Shown one piece after another: positions 24,920-34,368 of a DNA stretch of 64,000 nt. The DNA is from Lewinella sp. LCG006 (GTDB taxonomy: Bacteria; Bacteroidota; Bacteroidia; Chitinophagales; Saprospiraceae): assembly GCF_040784935.1 (NCBI RefSeq), contig NZ_CP160680.1:1417501-1481500 (forward strand). Reading direction: 5' to 3'. Position 1 is the stretch's first letter. Each line of letters starts with the position of its first letter. A program made the position numbers and the translations under genes. The notes under the pieces were generated by a model. The model was not told where the DNA came from and did not search any database. It was given only the letters and a program-made list of their open reading frames with translations.

Positions 24920-26249
24920 GGGAGTATCCATTGAACTGTGTCTGCGTCAAAAGTAGACACATTTAATTATGTCAAAGAAAACCAAAAAAGAAGAGACTCT
25001 GTCGGATTTCGATTTTGAGTCATATCGCCAGCAAGTTATTGCGGGCCTAATTCAAGGTAAGGGATTAACAGGAGAAGACGGTCTTCTCAAGCCTTTGATT
25101 GCTAACTTTTTGGAAGGAGCTTTAGCGGCAGAACTAGAAGACCACATCCAAGGGGAAAAAGCCCAAGGTTTAACCAATAAGCGCAATGGGCAGCTATCTA
25201 AGGAAGTTCGCTCCGAGGCTGGCCCTGTTGAGATTCACTACAGCCGTGATCGTAACGGTAGTTTCGAGCCCTTGACGGTCAAGAAGCGGCAATATGAACT
25301 AGGCTTAGGTTTTGACAACCAGATTCTGGAGCTGTACTCAATGAGTAACTCAATCAGTGACATTCGGTTGCACTTAGAGCGTATGTACGGGGCTCAGATG
25401 AGCGACAGTCGTATTTCGTCTGTAATCAACAGCACTTGGGAGCGAGTAGAAGCTTGGCGAAACAGTCCCTTACCTGCGCTGTTGGTAGTGATGTTCATTG
25501 ATGCGATCTATTTGGATGTACGTCGTGATGGACAGGTCAGCCGTATTGCCCTTTATGTTGTATACGGGATTACGGTGGAAGGAAAACGCGAGATCATTGC
25601 TTTGATTCCTGGTCAAGGAGCCGAAAGTGCTACAGAGTGGGCACGTTGTTTACAGCAGCTTAAAAATCGCGGTCTAGAGGATGTCCTCTACATATGCAGC
25701 GATGGTTTGACAGGTTTACGTGAAGTGATCGCCGAGACTTTTCCTTTAGCTAATATCCAGCGTTGTGTGGTTCACAAAATTCGCAATACCTTTAAGTTAC
25801 TGGACGAAAAGGATAGCCGTCAGGTTTTACGTCAGCTTAAGGAAGTTTACAACGCTGTCAACGAGGCCGAAGCCCGCAGGAAATTGGAAGATTTCCAGGT
25901 TTTCTGGCAAGGCAAATACGATCTGGTTGTAGACTTGTGGCTCAAAGATTGGGATGATTTAATGAGATGTATGCAATTGAGTCCGACGCTGAAAAAGTTG
26001 ATTTACACGACCAATGCCATCGAAAACCTCAACCGGGAAATTCGCCGGGTGACTAAGGCCAAAGGCGCATGGGTCAGCGAACGAGCTTTGCTTATTCAGT
26101 TGTTCTTAGCACTGGAACGTAAAAAAAACAGCTGGAATAAATCAGTAAGAACATGGAGTGCTATTCGACGTGAATTAACGCTAGCACATGGGGATCGATT
26201 TACCAAACATATTTCCTAAAGTTGCAGACACAGTTCAATGGACACTCCC
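24920..26249 (+). mobile_element. IS256-family insertion sequence, 1330 bp
   Basis: Terminal inverted repeats of 26 bp (24920-24945 and 26224-26249) differ at one position and share CCATTGAACTGTGTCTGC. A 6-bp direct repeat GAAATA flanks the element exactly (24914-24919 and 26250-26255); this is shorter than the 8-9 bp usual for IS256, so the ends could be off by a few bases. One intact transposase gene lies inside. It interrupts the intergenic repeat tract downstream of recG and probably did no harm to genes. Confidence 0.85.
24969..26219 (+). CDS. IS256-family (mutator-type) transposase
   Basis: A 416-residue full-length transposase. DDE residues fit FIDAIYLDV (first Asp, about 179), CSDGLTGLREV (second Asp, about 243) and the family signature TTNAIENLNREIRR with its Glu at about 355. 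The region GLENQ..ELYSMSNSISDIRLHLERMYG near 118-145 is the usual mutase-type DNA-binding segment. The stop codon is 4 bp before the right inverted repeat. The frame is uninterrupted and all key residues are present, so the element may still be active. Confidence 0.95.
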   Translation: MSKKTKKEETLSDFDFESYRQQVIAGLIQGKGLTGEDGLLKPLIANFLEGALAAELEDHIQGEKAQGLTNKRNGQLSKEVRSEAGPVEIHYSRDRNGSFEPLTVKKRQYELGLGFDNQILELYSMSNSISDIRLHLERMYGAQMSDSRISSVINSTWERVEAWRNSPLPALLVVMFIDAIYLDVRRDGQVSRIALYVVYGITVEGKREIIALIPGQGAESATEWARCLQQLKNRGLEDVLYICSDGLTGLREVIAETFPLANIQRCVVHKIRNTFKLLDEKDSRQVLRQLKEVYNAVNEAEARRKLEDFQVFWQGKYDLVVDLWLKDWDDLMRCMQLSPTLKKLIYTTNAIENLNREIRRVTKAKGAWVSERALLIQLFLALERKKNSWNKSVRTWSAIRRELTLAHGDRFTKHIS

Positions 26250-26306
26250 GAAATATCCCAACGGGTTATCTCGCACAAATCTACTCCGCTCTTCGCACCA
26301 AAAACG

Positions 26307-26717
26307 CTAATCGAAGGCTATTGTTGATTTATGTGGTGTGTCAAGATCAAATTTCACCAAAACAGAATCACCGACTTGCAACTGATAGAGCTTCATTCGC
26401 TCTTTCATGGTATATCTCAGCTTATCCAGGTATACCTGCTTATTCTCTTCCTCGCCATCCACTACATAAGAATATTTCACATCATATCCTTTAACGCCTA
26501 ATTTACCACCGCCCTCTGACTCATATATTTTCTCAACCTTTCTTATCTGGGTCACTACCCCAATCGTTTCTCCCTTCAGTTTTATAGTAGACGCATAACG
26601 TAGCACTCTTGGCAAGATCCTATACCCACCAACTACTACGACTAAGAGGGCGATAACTTTAATTATGCCTTTGATATCATCACCATAAAGTAAAAACCAC
26701 TGATGAATTTTCTTCAA
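26307..26717 (-). CDS. DUF3592-like single-pass membrane protein
   Basis: A 136-residue protein. One membrane segment at about 18-34 (IKVIALLVVVVGGYRILP) is followed by a soluble beta-rich domain with the pattern ETIGVVTQIRKVEK...VKYSYVVDGEEENKQVY...YQLQVGDSVLVKFD, as in DUF3592 proteins (SH3-like barrel, function unknown). It is the last gene of a possible minus-strand group with the DUF3024 gene. Its 3' end lies 52 bp from the IS256-type element. Confidence 0.55.
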   Translation of the reverse strand: MKKIHQWFLLYGDDIKGIIKVIALLVVVVGGYRILPRVLRYASTIKLKGETIGVVTQIRKVEKIYESEGGGKLGVKGYDVKYSYVVDGEEENKQVYLDKLRYTMKERMKLYQLQVGDSVLVKFDLDTPHKSTIAFD

Positions 26718-26762
26718 TTTATTATTTAGCGTTTTTAATGTGCTTGATCTGAATCTAATGAT

Positions 26763-26873
26763 TTATCTAAATTCTCGTATCCACACTTCCATAGGTAACG
26801 TATCTCCTATTGCTTCTCCCGTGATACACCCTCTAAATCTATTTTCATTTGTTACTTTTATCCCCAGAAGCAT
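26763..26873 (-). pseudogene. 36-codon frame overlapping the DUF3024 end
   Basis: A minus-strand frame from ATG 26873-26871 encodes MLLGIKVTNENRFRG.. and ends in LPMEVWIREFR. It overlaps the last 16 bp of the DUF3024 gene in another frame. It reads like the tail of a real protein, so it is either a tiny gene or the remainder of a truncated one. A one-base change in the GGGG run near 26864-26867 would fuse it to the DUF3024 frame, but that protein already ends where its family ends. Confidence 0.3.
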
Positions 26874-27205
26874 CCATGAGTATCGGCATCTATGACTTCT
26901 AACACCTCTGACAGGGAGGTCATTTCTCCTGCTGGTTCATAAAAATCCCACTTCAGATTCCCTCTCATCCAATATAATCGCCACACTGACCTTGATTTGA
27001 CATACCTGGCTTTCGCTACAGGTATTTCCATCTTTATTGAATTGTCCATCCAGTTTGGACGTATTTCAAATACTTCGAACGCTTGTCCTTCTTTTCGATA
27101 TCCAATATCAAGCTGATCTCTAATTTCTAATGGTGGCCTCTTATTCTCAATATATCTTTCCAACAGCTTGGTATCGAAATCAATTATTTTCTCTTGATCT
27201 TTCAT
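26858..27205 (-). CDS. DUF3024 family protein
   Basis: A 115-residue protein matching the DUF3024 pattern: ENKRPPLEIRDQLDIGYRKE near the start, FEIRPNW in the middle, VWRLYWMRGNLKWDFYEP, and the family's typical ending DADTHGCFWG. Function is unknown. It has no signal peptide. The family ending supports the annotated stop as genuine, although a further frame continues beyond it. Confidence 0.75.
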   Translation of the reverse strand: MKDQEKIIDFDTKLLERYIENKRPPLEIRDQLDIGYRKEGQAFEVFEIRPNWMDNSIKMEIPVAKARYVKSRSVWRLYWMRGNLKWDFYEPAGEMTSLSEVLEVIDADTHGCFWG

Positions 27206-27488
27206 GGTAGCATTATTGATAACCCAAATTTGGTTTGGTGAAGATAGCGCTTACTTCGTATTCCGCACCTCGCACCAAAAAGGTGTATGCGTTGGAAAGG
27301 TGTAAGCGTCAAAACGTTGGTCATTCCCGCACTCCGCACTCCGCACGCAGCACTCCGCACAATTACACCCATTCGTATAAATACATTCATGCATTTACAC
27401 AAATCTCAAGTGCTCTGTTCGGCGTTGGCTTTGCCTACGTCGGAGTGTACCCAAAATTCCGTTTTGCGCAAGGGTTACCCTCCCTCCA

Positions 27489-29585
27489 TCACTCCAGCAC
27501 CTTCCCCGCTAAGTCACATACCGTGTATTCTCCTTGCGTATCACTGGCAATAATCACCCCACGCTCCAGATAGGCATTCTCGTAAACAGCAGGCAGTATG
27601 ATCGTCCCATCGCGGCGACCAATACCCCATCGTCCGTTTTTATAAATGCGGAATAATCCCAAGGCTGCATATTCTACGCGCTGGTATTCGCCGCCAAAAA
27701 GAAGTTCGCCGTTGGCGTCGAGATATTGTTTTTGATTTTCGTATTCAAAGGCGATCAGGCCCAGATCGGGATGAAAAAATAAGTTATCGAAAATTGGAGG
27801 AATGACCACTTCTGCCTTATCGCTGATCACCCCTTTTCGGTCGTGATCATTGAACATCACGTACTGGCCTTCGCCAAAAGACCAACTGTGCAAAGACCAG
27901 TTTTCTGTAGCAGGTATCTCCCGTCCATCAGGCAACTGAAAAACCCGTTCACCATTAGCTTTGCGCAGGTACAAGAAGTTGTCATCAAGCACAATTTCCT
28001 GGTGCTGACCAGTACCTTTATACAGTAGATGGCCCTCGCAATCAACGACCTCATCTATGTTGACCGTCTTCCCATCGACGATGGCTTTGCGTTTGATGGT
28101 AAAGGTTTTTCCACCGACATTCTTCAGGATAAACCCGGCAGGTTCATTCAGCAACGGTTCATCCTTGGCGTTGATCAACATGTGACCGGCGATATTTAGT
28201 GCACGATAAACGGTATCGGCACCACAGTTGCCAATGGGTGATCTCTTCCAATACCCCAGTGCATCAAGTGGAGTGACTTCTCCAGAATTGATATTCAACA
28301 ACTCCCCGTATTTAACCTGCCCCTCTTGCCACAGTACTTTCAGGTGCTCGCCGTCTGGCTCCAACCCAAAATAAATATAGCGGCGATGCGGGATTGGTTC
28401 TTCGCCCGTCAGACTCACCAACCCAAACTCCTGGTAACTTTGCGTCAGCTGTAGGTATTTTCCAGCGTATAGCTTTTGTTCCAGCAAATTGTAGCGGGCA
28501 GGCACCGTCCATTCTCCCGCTTCGTTGATGACGCCCGAGAGGATGCGTTGCGTAATATCCGGGTCGTAATCTTCCACGTAGCCTACCACAAAATGCCCTG
28601 TTGGCAGGTAGGCAGCTACATCGGCGAAAGCCATTTTACTAATCAGTTGGCCCGCTGGGTTAATAATGTAGTTCAACAAGGGATCGCTTTCGCTAGACAC
28701 CGACAAATAGCCTCGTTCCGCATCCAGGAGTTTTACCTTTAGCTTATCTCCACAAAAAACGCTTTTACCTTCTTGTAAATCTATCAGGTATTGTTCGTCC
28801 ACAATCACATAGCGGTCTCCGAAGAAATTCAAGCCATAGTAGCTGTTCTGGAAATAGGTCTTTTGCCCGTTGCGGACGTTGAACCAATAGTACTTTTCGT
28901 CCTCGTAGCGGACTTTCAGAAAAGGAGTGCCTTTCTGAAGCGGGGTAATGCCCAACTGCACCGGAGGGATCAGTTCCTGCCCTTTAACATCAAGCAAACC
29001 ATATCCTTTTGGAGTCATCACAATGAAGGCATCTTGTTGCAGCGGCTGAATGTGCAGATAACCTTTCGGCAAATAAGCCTTGCCGTTTTCGGAATAGTAA
29101 TTGCATTGTCCTCCTTCGTAACCTACAAAACCCTTGTTTTCTGGACCTGCAATAATGGCATCAAAGCGAGGTTTGATGAGTTGCTTGCCGCTACTTTTGC
29201 GCAAGCCCCATTTGCCGTTTCCGAGAAATAAGACGAGGTCATCCCGCCATTCCAAATGCCCTTCCAAAAAGTCTTTGGCCTTACCCGTCTGCGTTCCTAC
29301 ATAAGCCTTCAACAAGGCTATCGCTTCGCTTGTCGAAGGGTAAGTTTTCGGGGCCATCGCTGCTACTTGCTCTTCGTTTATCCATTCCTCCGGAACTTCT
29401 TCGTAAGGCCATTCCTCTTCTTGCACCAGGTTTTGTTCTTCTGCTAGTGAGCACCCATTAGGGTCGAGGCCCAAAACTTCAAAAATGGTCGCCTGGGCAG
29501 GAAGTTCCTTTGCTAAAAGAAGAAAAACGGCCAACAAGGGCAGTTGTAGCCCCCACAAAAAAGTAAACAGGATAAACTTTCTCAT
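27489..29585 (-). CDS. Secreted WG-repeat protein
   Basis: A 698-residue protein with a signal peptide (residues 1-31, ..LLLAKELPAQA). WG-type repeats are spread along it: NGKWGLRKSSGKQLIKPRFDAI (about 121), KGYGLLDVKGQELIPP, QEFGLVSLTGEEPIPHRRY, KGVISDKAEVVIPPIFDNL and NGRWGIGRRDGTIILPAVYE near the end. WG repeats are beta-propeller-like units of unknown function common in Bacteroidota. No T9SS tail or catalytic motif is seen. It is transcribed divergently from another WG-like secreted protein at 29728. The 283-bp space beyond its start-distal end (27206-27488) holds short GCACTCCGC repeats only. Confidence 0.75.
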   Translation of the reverse strand: MRKFILFTFLWGLQLPLLAVFLLLAKELPAQATIFEVLGLDPNGCSLAEEQNLVQEEEWPYEEVPEEWINEEQVAAMAPKTYPSTSEAIALLKAYVGTQTGKAKDFLEGHLEWRDDLVLFLGNGKWGLRKSSGKQLIKPRFDAIIAGPENKGFVGYEGGQCNYYSENGKAYLPKGYLHIQPLQQDAFIVMTPKGYGLLDVKGQELIPPVQLGITPLQKGTPFLKVRYEDEKYYWFNVRNGQKTYFQNSYYGLNFFGDRYVIVDEQYLIDLQEGKSVFCGDKLKVKLLDAERGYLSVSSESDPLLNYIINPAGQLISKMAFADVAAYLPTGHFVVGYVEDYDPDITQRILSGVINEAGEWTVPARYNLLEQKLYAGKYLQLTQSYQEFGLVSLTGEEPIPHRRYIYFGLEPDGEHLKVLWQEGQVKYGELLNINSGEVTPLDALGYWKRSPIGNCGADTVYRALNIAGHMLINAKDEPLLNEPAGFILKNVGGKTFTIKRKAIVDGKTVNIDEVVDCEGHLLYKGTGQHQEIVLDDNFLYLRKANGERVFQLPDGREIPATENWSLHSWSFGEGQYVMFNDHDRKGVISDKAEVVIPPIFDNLFFHPDLGLIAFEYENQKQYLDANGELLFGGEYQRVEYAALGLFRIYKNGRWGIGRRDGTIILPAVYENAYLERGVIIASDTQGEYTVCDLAGKVLE

Positions 29586-29639
29586 CTTTGTCTTGAATAG
29601 TTTGATGTAAACGTCCTTGCTCTATTGTATTAAGCTCCA

Positions 29640-29665
29640 AAAAGTGAGCAAAATTGCTCACTTTT
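29640..29665. promoter_or_regulatory. Perfect 10-bp hairpin between divergent WG-repeat genes
   Basis: AAAAGTGAGC and its exact complement GCTCACTTTT enclose a 6-nt loop, midway between the two divergent starts (29585 and 29728). It could be an operator shared by both genes or a hairpin in a leader RNA. The sequence alone does not decide. Confidence 0.45.
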
Positions 29666-29727
29666 CCTAACAGAAGCGCAATAGACCCTTGACAACCTTA
29701 TCATTTCTCCTTTAGACGCTCAGTAAT

Positions 29728-31716
29728 ATGTTACGTTGTTTATGTATGTTTTTACCTTTTTTTGTAACGCTCCTCAGCTTTCACAATGCTATTGCCCAAT
29801 CCGTTTTCAGCTTGCAGCGCCCCCAAGGCAGCCTGATCAATGCACCAACCAAAGGGGATGTAGCATTTTTTTATGAAACCACCCACCCGATTAAAGACCA
29901 AATGGGGGAATGGAATTTCCTACTCAAAGAAAGAGAACGCGCCAGCGTCAACCTCCTCAACGAAGCAGGCGACTACCAGGAAATCATTCTCTATACAGAA
30001 GACGATGATGTCTTTTCCCACCTCCAATTCAGTTATACTGAAAACGGACAACTACAGCACATTGAAGAAAAAAACCAGCTTTATGGTACAGTGACCTTAC
30101 TCAATTACACCTTCGATCGAAGAGGACGGGCCAGCTCCATCCGTTGCACTTTAAATGGTGCACCTCTCAACGAGATGGTTTTCATTCCAAAAGGGCGTTC
30201 CCGGCTCTCCGAAAAACTCGTCGCTCGCCAGCATAACCTTCAGATTTTCTCCGAATACCAGGATGGCCTCCCTCTGCAACGAGAAGTATTCGACACCAAT
30301 AATGCACTTATTTCAAAAGAAATTTATACTTACAACAAACAGGGGCTCGTCAGTAAAACGGAAAGCTCCTTTACTGCTGTCAACAAAGGCAATAGTCAGT
30401 CCACTTTTACCTACCGCTACGACGACCGTGGCAATTGGGTCAATATGCTGGAGCATAACCACGCCACCGGCACCTTTACCCTGGTGACACGTACCATCGT
30501 TTATCGCGATCAGCTCCCGCTACGACAAGAACAGCCAGTTGGGCTTTGGAACTGCCCAATCGACAACCTGGTATTGGAGGTCTATGAAGACGGCTCTTTT
30601 GATTTGATAGATGGTCAGAAAAGAGAAGTCTTACACGGCAAGTGGAGCAACTTGGGCTGGGGGCGATTCCTGTTCAATGTTCGCTATCAAGATCATTTTG
30701 GTAGCCGACGGCCCTTTCGTTCCAACCAAGGGATGACGATGGAATTGCGCGAAGGGCGGCTTATGCTCTACGATAAAGACCATCATTTCGACTTCCTCGC
30801 AGAGGAAATAAGACCAACTCCGGAGATCATCAGGACGGCACAGGCACACGCCATTTGGGAGGCCGGCTTATGGGAAAGTCCGGGAAAACGCAGGGAGGAT
30901 GCGATCCCTTCTGATATCAAGGCTGCTTTTGATAATGCTTACCCTGTGGCTCCCAACAAATTTCGCGTCTGCCTCGATAGTCTCTGCGGCATCATCAACG
31001 AAATGGGTGCCGTACTTTTACCCTTTGCTTATGAGTACATTACTCCGGTCGGACAGGATCTTTACCTGATCAATAAAGAAAACAAAGCTGGTTTGATCGA
31101 CCAATTCGGAGGAGAAATACTCCCTGCTATCTATGATCGTATTTGGTGGGAGCCTAAAATCGGGTCTACTGTTTTTGGTACCCGTAAAGATGGCAAGCGA
31201 TACTACCATGACTTAAAAAAAGGCGACTTTTTACCTTATGAAAAAGACGACATCATGTCATTTAATGACGACCGCATGGTGGTCAGAGAAGGTAGATACT
31301 GGGTATTGACTGATCGAGATTTTAACCCCATCACCAAGAAAGATGCTTATTATGTGATCAAATGTCTCAGTGCCGACCGCTATCTTGCTTCCAACCTAAG
31401 GAGACAATACTGGATACTGGACGCCGATGGCAACCGAATCTCTGCAATCCTCGACTACCGCAATATCAGGAAGACCATCTTTGGCTACCTGGAGGCCGAA
31501 ACGTACGACAGTAATTTATACGCACTCCTTGATCATGATGGTAAACAACTCACACCTCCTCTTTATGAGCGACTCACCTTTTGTAGCGACGAAAAGGAAC
31601 AGGCAGCACTCTTCTACGAACTTCGCAACCACAATGCCATCGCAAAATACCGCAAACCCAACGGCGAAGAAGGCTTTTTGACGGGCTTGGGAGAGGAGGT
31701 GCAAAGTCGGAAGTGA
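29728..31716 (+). CDS. Secreted protein with YD-like and WG-like repeats
   Basis: A 662-residue protein with a signal peptide (residues 1-24, ..SFHNAIAQ). Residues 90-260 have YD/RHS-like strands (LNYTFDRRGRASSIRC, YTYNKQGLVSKTES, TYRYDDRGNWVNML). The C-terminal half has WG-like units (LCGIINEMGAVLLPFAYEYI, KAGLIDQFGGEILPAIYDRI, LYALLDHDGKQLTPPLYERL). No enzyme motif or sorting tail was found. It is divergent from the other WG-repeat gene, and the two probably share regulation. A strong terminator hairpin follows about 180 bp downstream. Function is unknown. Confidence 0.7.
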   Translation: MLRCLCMFLPFFVTLLSFHNAIAQSVFSLQRPQGSLINAPTKGDVAFFYETTHPIKDQMGEWNFLLKERERASVNLLNEAGDYQEIILYTEDDDVFSHLQFSYTENGQLQHIEEKNQLYGTVTLLNYTFDRRGRASSIRCTLNGAPLNEMVFIPKGRSRLSEKLVARQHNLQIFSEYQDGLPLQREVFDTNNALISKEIYTYNKQGLVSKTESSFTAVNKGNSQSTFTYRYDDRGNWVNMLEHNHATGTFTLVTRTIVYRDQLPLRQEQPVGLWNCPIDNLVLEVYEDGSFDLIDGQKREVLHGKWSNLGWGRFLFNVRYQDHFGSRRPFRSNQGMTMELREGRLMLYDKDHHFDFLAEEIRPTPEIIRTAQAHAIWEAGLWESPGKRREDAIPSDIKAAFDNAYPVAPNKFRVCLDSLCGIINEMGAVLLPFAYEYITPVGQDLYLINKENKAGLIDQFGGEILPAIYDRIWWEPKIGSTVFGTRKDGKRYYHDLKKGDFLPYEKDDIMSFNDDRMVVREGRYWVLTDRDFNPITKKDAYYVIKCLSADRYLASNLRRQYWILDADGNRISAILDYRNIRKTIFGYLEAETYDSNLYALLDHDGKQLTPPLYERLTFCSDEKEQAALFYELRNHNAIAKYRKPNGEEGFLTGLGEEVQSRK

Positions 31717-31893
31717 TTCGAAGTCGGAAAGCAGAAGTCGGAAAGCGGAAGGAAAGGGCATGCGTAGGCCTAAAACGAAAGACCTGTCATCTGCTTGAAA
31801 TGAATACGGAGAGTGTCATAAAACCAAAGTCTTCTCTTTTTGAACTTCTGATGGTTTATAGTCTGTTGCGGTAAGCAGGACAAGAAATATAGT

Positions 31894-31952
31894 TTCATTG
31901 CTCCTTAGGGTCGGGTTTGAAACCCGACTCTAGGGAGCAATGAAGCTTTTTT
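31894..31952 (+). terminator. Strong rho-independent terminator
   Basis: An 11-bp outer stem (TTCATTGCTCC at 31894-31904 with its complement at 31934-31944) continues into an inner GTCGGGTTT/AAACCCGAC stem. It is followed by GCTTTTTTT on the plus strand. It would end transcripts from the WG/YD gene. The opposite strand lacks a good T-run, so it is directional. Confidence 0.8.
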
Positions 31953-32019
31953 TAGGGTGCATTGTGCCTGGCCCATCTTGGATAAAATGCCCCGAGCACC
32001 TAACTCCTTCTCGCTTCTC

Positions 32020-32550
32020 CTACTCCAACGCAGCCCACAGCCGATCTTTTTCCGAAAGCTGGTACGGGACATCAAGTTCTGGCCAGATCACTCCGATGGC
32101 GGGATCATTGTAGAGGAGGCCACCTTCGGCTTCTTTATTATAGAGGTTATCGCACTTGTAACTGAACACGGCCGTTTCACTAGTGACCAGATAACCGTGC
32201 CCAAAACCGCGAGGCACCAGCAACTGGCGTTTGTTGGCTGCAGACAAATACACCCCATACCACTGCAGGTAAGTAGGTGATCCCTCGCGTAAGTCCACCA
32301 CTACATCGAAAACTTCGCCTTGCGTAACTCTCACCAGCTTGGCCTGGGCAGCTGCACCTCGCTGGAAGTGCAGGCCACGGAGTACGCCTTTAGACGACTT
32401 GGCTTCATTGTCTTGTATAAAGGTATAATCGAGGCCGTGCTGGGCAAAAGTTGCCTGGTTGTAGCTTTCAAAAAAATAGCCGCGCTCATCTTCCCACACT
32501 TGGGGCTCAAAAACGAAAAGATCGGCAATCGGCGTCTCCAAAAAAGGCAT
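32020..32550 (-). CDS. rfbC: dTDP-4-dehydrorhamnose 3,5-epimerase (RmlC)
   Basis: A 176-residue cupin-fold epimerase, normal length for RmlC. VLRGLHFQRG carries the catalytic His61, KLVRVTQGEVFDVVVDLR is the core strand pair, GFGHGYLV follows, and FSYKCDNLYNKEAEGG contributes the proton-donor Tyr131. It catalyses the third step of dTDP-L-rhamnose synthesis for surface glycans. Its usual partners rmlA, rmlB and rmlD are not in this window, so it stands alone. Upstream lies the palindrome with the IS1182-type element. Confidence 0.95.
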   Translation of the reverse strand: MPFLETPIADLFVFEPQVWEDERGYFFESYNQATFAQHGLDYTFIQDNEAKSSKGVLRGLHFQRGAAAQAKLVRVTQGEVFDVVVDLREGSPTYLQWYGVYLSAANKRQLLVPRGFGHGYLVTSETAVFSYKCDNLYNKEAEGGLLYNDPAIGVIWPELDVPYQLSEKDRLWAALE

Positions 32551-32689
32551 AGTGTTCGTTTTATTCGATCCAAAGATAGACCGATCTTAAAATAATTTGG
32601 GCTTTTGTCCAAACTCCTTTGATCGGTCTATCCCGACTGAAGTGCTTGGGCTGCGCCCATAGCAGTTTGTTGTCGGGATATACGCAATA

Positions 32690-32771
32690 GACTTGTTCGG
32701 CCGGGAACATTTGGGGGCTGACTTGCTCTCTTCCGCTCCCACTTCGCAACCAAAGTGGTCACGTAGCTAAG
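32690..32771. repeat. Left arm of a palindromic element split by an IS
   Basis: This sequence is imperfectly complementary to 34369-34455 on the other side of the IS1182-type element. Shared parts include AGACTTGTTCG, CCGGG, GGGGGCT and CAAAGTGG..AC.TAGC. Without the insertion the two arms would make one palindrome of about 165 bp. Confidence 0.6.
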
Positions 32772-34368
32772 CAGGGTGACCGGGAATAGGATTAGTTTAA
32801 GGCATAGAAAAATGTTATCATGTGTAACTATGGCGAAATTTAAGAATTATGAAATCGGGTCTGATCACTCAGTGATGATTGATTTAAGCCAACATCTTCC
32901 TTCCGAGCACCTAAGCAAGCAGATGGAGAGGATAATATCCAGCTTAGATACAAGTGCCATTGAGGCAACATATAGTGGTCTTGGACAAAATGCTTTGCAT
33001 CCTAAATTACTGCTCAGTATCATTTTTTATGGATATGCCGTAGGCATTCGGAGCGGTCGGAAGTTAGCCAAAGCCTGTGAGGAAAACCTTGGCTTCATTT
33101 ATTTGAGTAAAAACTATGGTCCTCAAAAGAGTTGCATCAATGATTTTCGTAGAGATAACTATCTGCATTTTGGAGATCTTTTCGTCCAAGTACTAAAAAA
33201 GTGTCAGGAATTTGGTTTGGGGGATGCCACTTTTAGTATTGTGGATGGTAGCAAAGAGGAATCCAATAGCTCCAAGGGTCGGACAAAAACGGCAGCACAA
33301 TATGAAAAATGGCAACAGGTACTCTTGGATGATATTGCCTCATTAGAAAAAGAGCCTTCTGATGAGGGATCTCAAAAAAAAAATAGTAGCGAACAAACGC
33401 CTGTACAAAAAAATCAGTGATGCCATTGAGGTCATGAAAACCGATGAGTCCAAAAAGACGATGAACTTAACCGATCCGGATGCCCCGATCATGAAAGGTA
33501 AAAAAGGAAACTTTGATACGAATTATAATATCCAGGTAGCCTGTAGTGAAGATCAAATTATCTCCTATAATAATGTGGTCTTAGATGGCAATGATAAAGC
33601 ACAACTGATCCCTGCTCTTCAAGGCATTCAAGCCAACACTGGTCAACAGGTCCAGGTTGTCCTAGCCGATGCTGACTTTGGCACTTTCGACAGTTTTGAA
33701 TACATGGACACCAACAACATCTGTGGATACGTCCCTTACCGAGACATGAATGCCACTTTTGAAAATCAACCTTTTAATAGTGTTCATTTTGACTATGACG
33801 ATCAACGAGATGTATACACTTGCCCGGCTAAGCACACCCTATCGTTCAAAAGCATTAAAATAGACCGGACTCGTAATAAAGAATATCGCCAATATCGCAC
33901 GACGGCGTGTAAAAACTGCCCTTTCAAAGATGAATGTACTCCTAAGAGGTCTCCTTATCGTACGATCTTAAGAGAAGTAAGACAAGCATTAAGAGACCAA
34001 ATGAAGCAGCGATTAAATATCCCAGAAGGCAAAAAGATGTATAACCGACGACTACACCCCATTGAAGCCATTTTTGGCCATTTGAAATACAATCTGGGAT
34101 ATACTCGGTTTTTACTCCGGGGCCTGGAAAAAGTAAAAGCGGAATTTACGTTGATGTGCTTGGCCAATAACTTACGTAAATTGGCCAAGTACCTCCTTTT
34201 TCCATCAATTTGGACAGTAAAGGCCATATTTTGGCTTCTCAAGGCACAAAACATCTTGTTTAACCCGATTTTTCAAAGAACTTGGCCGGAACCAATGGAT
34301 CAATTCGCAGGAGTTACACTTGCTTATTTATCCTCATGTATTCCCAAATCCTATTCCCGGTCACCCTG
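32772..34368 (+). mobile_element. IS1182-family insertion sequence, 1597 bp
   Basis: Perfect 22-bp terminal inverted repeats (32772-32793 and 34347-34368; CAGGGTGACCGGGAATAGGA core) are flanked by a 4-bp target duplication TAAG (32768-32771 and 34369-34372). The transposase is split into two frames at a run of ten A (33374-33383). The insertion lies at the centre of an imperfect palindrome. Confidence 0.85.
32830..33420 (+). CDS. IS1182-type transposase, N-terminal part
   Basis: The N-terminal part carries the DUF772-like domain (HPKLLLSIIFYGYAVGIRSGRKLAKACEE.., FIYLSKNYGPQKSCINDFRRDN) and runs to a stop at 33418-33420. The start at ATG 32830 (MAKFKNYEIG) gives the family N-terminus. Earlier starts at 32776 or 32812 would place coding sequence inside the inverted repeat. 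After the A10 run the frame leaves the transposase sequence (NSSEQTPVQKNQ, then stop), while the catalytic part continues in the +1 frame. It is thus half of a frameshifted or slippage-dependent gene. Confidence 0.85.
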   Translation: MAKFKNYEIGSDHSVMIDLSQHLPSEHLSKQMERIISSLDTSAIEATYSGLGQNALHPKLLLSIIFYGYAVGIRSGRKLAKACEENLGFIYLSKNYGPQKSCINDFRRDNYLHFGDLFVQVLKKCQEFGLGDATFSIVDGSKEESNSSKGRTKTAAQYEKWQQVLLDDIASLEKEPSDEGSQKKNSSEQTPVQKNQ

